Assembly: GCA_026394015.1 (NCBI GenBank)
Contig: JAPKZA010000287.1
Coordinates: 1-33,210, forward strand
Source of the DNA: Acidobacteriota bacterium
GTDB lineage: Bacteria > Acidobacteriota > Terriglobia > Bryobacterales > Bryobacteraceae
Reading direction: 5' to 3'
Length of the DNA stretch: 33,210 nucleotides
The notes beneath the pieces are model-generated. The model ran no database searches. It was not told where the DNA came from and saw nothing but the letters and a program-made list of their open reading frames with translations. Position 1 is the first letter of the stretch, and each line of letters begins with the position of its first letter. This document shows, piece after piece, positions 31,942 through 33,210 of the stretch. The position numbers were made by a program, and so were the translations under genes.

Positions 31942-33210
31942 TCAGCCCCGAATCCGCGCCACGGTATCGTAGAACTCGGCGTAGGACACGCTGGCCGCTT
32001 CCGCTTCGTTCACCGTCGTCTCGCCATCGGCGAACAAGCCCGCGACCGCAAACGCCATGGCAATCCGATGATCCCCGAACGAATCGACTTCCGCGGCGCG
32101 AAACTGCTGTTTGCCCGGAATTCGGAACCCGTCGTGTGCAGTATCGATCTCAATCCCCATGCGCCGCATGTTCTCGGCGACGGTCGCAATCCGGTCCGTC
32201 TCCTTCACGCGCAGTTCGCCCGCGTCCCGCACGGTCAGCCCTTCTTCGCTCATCGCGCCCAACACGGCCAACACCGGGATCTCATCAATCAACGCGGCCG
32301 TCATGCCCTTCTCAATTAGTCCACCTTGAAACCGGCTCGCCTGTACCTGTAGATCGCCGATCAACTCGCCGCCGGAAGACCGCATATCCAGCACCTTGAT
32401 CTGCGCGCCGCCGCTGACCAGAAAATCGATTAACGCCGTCCGTGAAGGGTTGAGCCCCACGTCATATAGAATCAAGTTCGATTCCTTGGCCAGAATCGCC
32501 GCGACCAGGAAGAAGGCCGCGCCGGACAGATCGCCGGGTACGAGCAGCTCCCGTCCAGTCAACGCCGCACCACCGGTGATGGAGACGGTCGTCCCCCGGG
32601 CCTGGATATCGGCCCCGAACTCCTTCAGCGCCAGCTCGGAATGGTCCCGCGTCTTGTGGGATTCCCGCGTCACGGTGGTTCCGTTCGCGTACAAACCGGC
32701 AAAGAGGACGCAACTTTTCACCTGCGCACTGGCCACTGGCAGGGTGTAATCAATGGCCTGGATATCCGCGGTGCCCTGAATCTCAATCGGAGGATAGGTC
32801 CCGTCGACGGCCGAAATCTTCGCTCCCATCAACTCGAGCGGGGTAATGATCCGCTTCATCGGTCGCCGCGCGATGGAGGAATCGCCTTCCAAACGGCTCA
32901 AAAACGGCTGTGCCGCTAGAATGCCGCTCAGCATGCGAATGGTGGACCCGGAGTTTCCGACGTCCAGCGTCTTTTCCGGTGCCGAAGGAGTTTCCGACGT
33001 CCAGCGTCTTTTCCGGTGCCGAATAGCCCCGGAGCCCCTTCCCGTGGACCTTGATCTCGGTGCCGGCCCGCTCTACGCCGACTCCCAGCGTCTCCACACA
33101 ATTTAGGGTGGAGTGCGGATCGGCGCCGGTGGAAAAATTCCGTAGCGTCGACGTCCCCTCCGCAATGGATGCCAGGATGGCGAAACGGTGAGAAATCGAT
33201 TTGTCACCCG
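31942..33210 (-). pseudogene. aroA: 3-phosphoshikimate 1-carboxyvinyltransferase AroA, frameshifted, N-terminus outside window
   Basis: AroA (EPSP synthase) joins PEP to shikimate-3-phosphate. The first part, read from the right edge, has GDKSISHRFAILASIAEGTS, NFSTGADPHSTL and GYSAPEKTLDVGNS. The second part, in another frame (32934-31942), has MLSGILAAQPF, GDSSIARRPMKRII, ASAQVKSCVLFAGLYA, SHKTRDHSE, RVKETDRI and GDHRIAMAFAVAGLF. Between them a 37-bp tandem duplication shifts the frame; translation of the first frame runs off into nonsense and stops at 32783. Deleting one copy gives VGNSGSTIRMLSG, the canonical family sequence. All other catalytic regions seem intact, so this is a very recent change, a reversible switch, or an assembly error. 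The histidine kinase follows one base after the stop. Confidence 0.92.
32950..33023. repeat. Perfect 37-bp tandem duplication inside aroA
   Basis: The 37 bases at 32950-32986 (beginning GGAGTTTCCGACG and ending GGTGCCGAA) are repeated exactly at 32987-33023 with no spacer. Because 37 is not a multiple of three, the duplication breaks the aroA frame. Perfect identity of the copies argues for a recent origin by slippage or for an assembly error. Confidence 0.97.

Overview
This is a GC-rich, gene-dense chromosomal window that reads as an Acidobacteriota genome of the Solibacter/Bryobacter type. The best lineage clue is the secreted protein at 2993-5113, which carries a BACON-like repeat and the C-terminal domain known as TIGR03437 (described from Candidatus Solibacter). 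The DUF1800/DUF1501 pair at 11972-16537 and the style of the small conserved proteins agree with this. The assignment comes from family recognition, not from a search. I see no prophage, integrase, transposase, CRISPR array, rRNA or tRNA.

Layout, left to right. (1) 1-5113 is mostly minus strand: the 5' part of a vapB antitoxin cut by the window edge, a chemoreceptor with an odd hairpin-tip deletion, a plus-strand membrane coiled-coil protein, an SDR-type epimerase and the TIGR03437 protein. (2) 5138-7111, plus: a possible 11-codon leader ORF, nadA (NAD synthesis) and moaA (molybdenum cofactor). (3) 7113-11731: a minus-strand TIM-barrel sugar isomerase/epimerase, divergent from a plus-strand run of an Ada-AlkA-Ogt DNA alkylation repair fusion, a second TIM-barrel protein and fdhD. 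(4) 11742-16574, plus: a structured, possibly RNA-encoding leader, a PA14-NPCBM-NPCBM-FN3-DUF1800 secreted protein, its Tat-exported DUF1501 partner and a strong bidirectional terminator. (5) 25757 down to 16582, minus: one long run with very small gaps or overlaps: nadB, a broken hypothetical gene, a PQQ-dependent dehydrogenase, hslV, hslU, a lipoprotein, a fumarylacetoacetate-hydrolase-family enzyme, a transaldolase-like aldolase, a small membrane protein and a secreted Dabb-domain protein. (6) 25780-28610, plus: aroB, ubiE/menG and a YIP1 membrane protein with ATGA overlaps, then tatA; a 55-residue basic protein lies on the opposite strand. (7) 28663-33210: a terminator, an HU-like protein, a secreted cyclophilin, a CvrA-type antiporter, a sensor-less histidine kinase and aroA running off the right edge.

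The most notable signal is a set of length changes inside coding sequences. aroA carries a perfect 37-bp tandem duplication that breaks its frame, and removing one copy restores the canonical protein exactly. The Ada-AlkA-Ogt fusion appears to have arisen when a small frame-changing deletion at the end of alkA joined it to a formerly overlapping ogt gene. The chemoreceptor lacks 17 residues exactly at its signalling hairpin tip. A hypothetical gene at 23475-24261 is spread over three frames. Each could be real biology or an assembly error, and read mapping would decide.

Functionally the window is mostly housekeeping: NAD, aromatic and quinone biosynthesis, molybdenum cofactor and formate dehydrogenase maturation, protein quality control and export, DNA repair. 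The accessory flavour comes from the large secreted proteins and the regulatory structures upstream of several operons.
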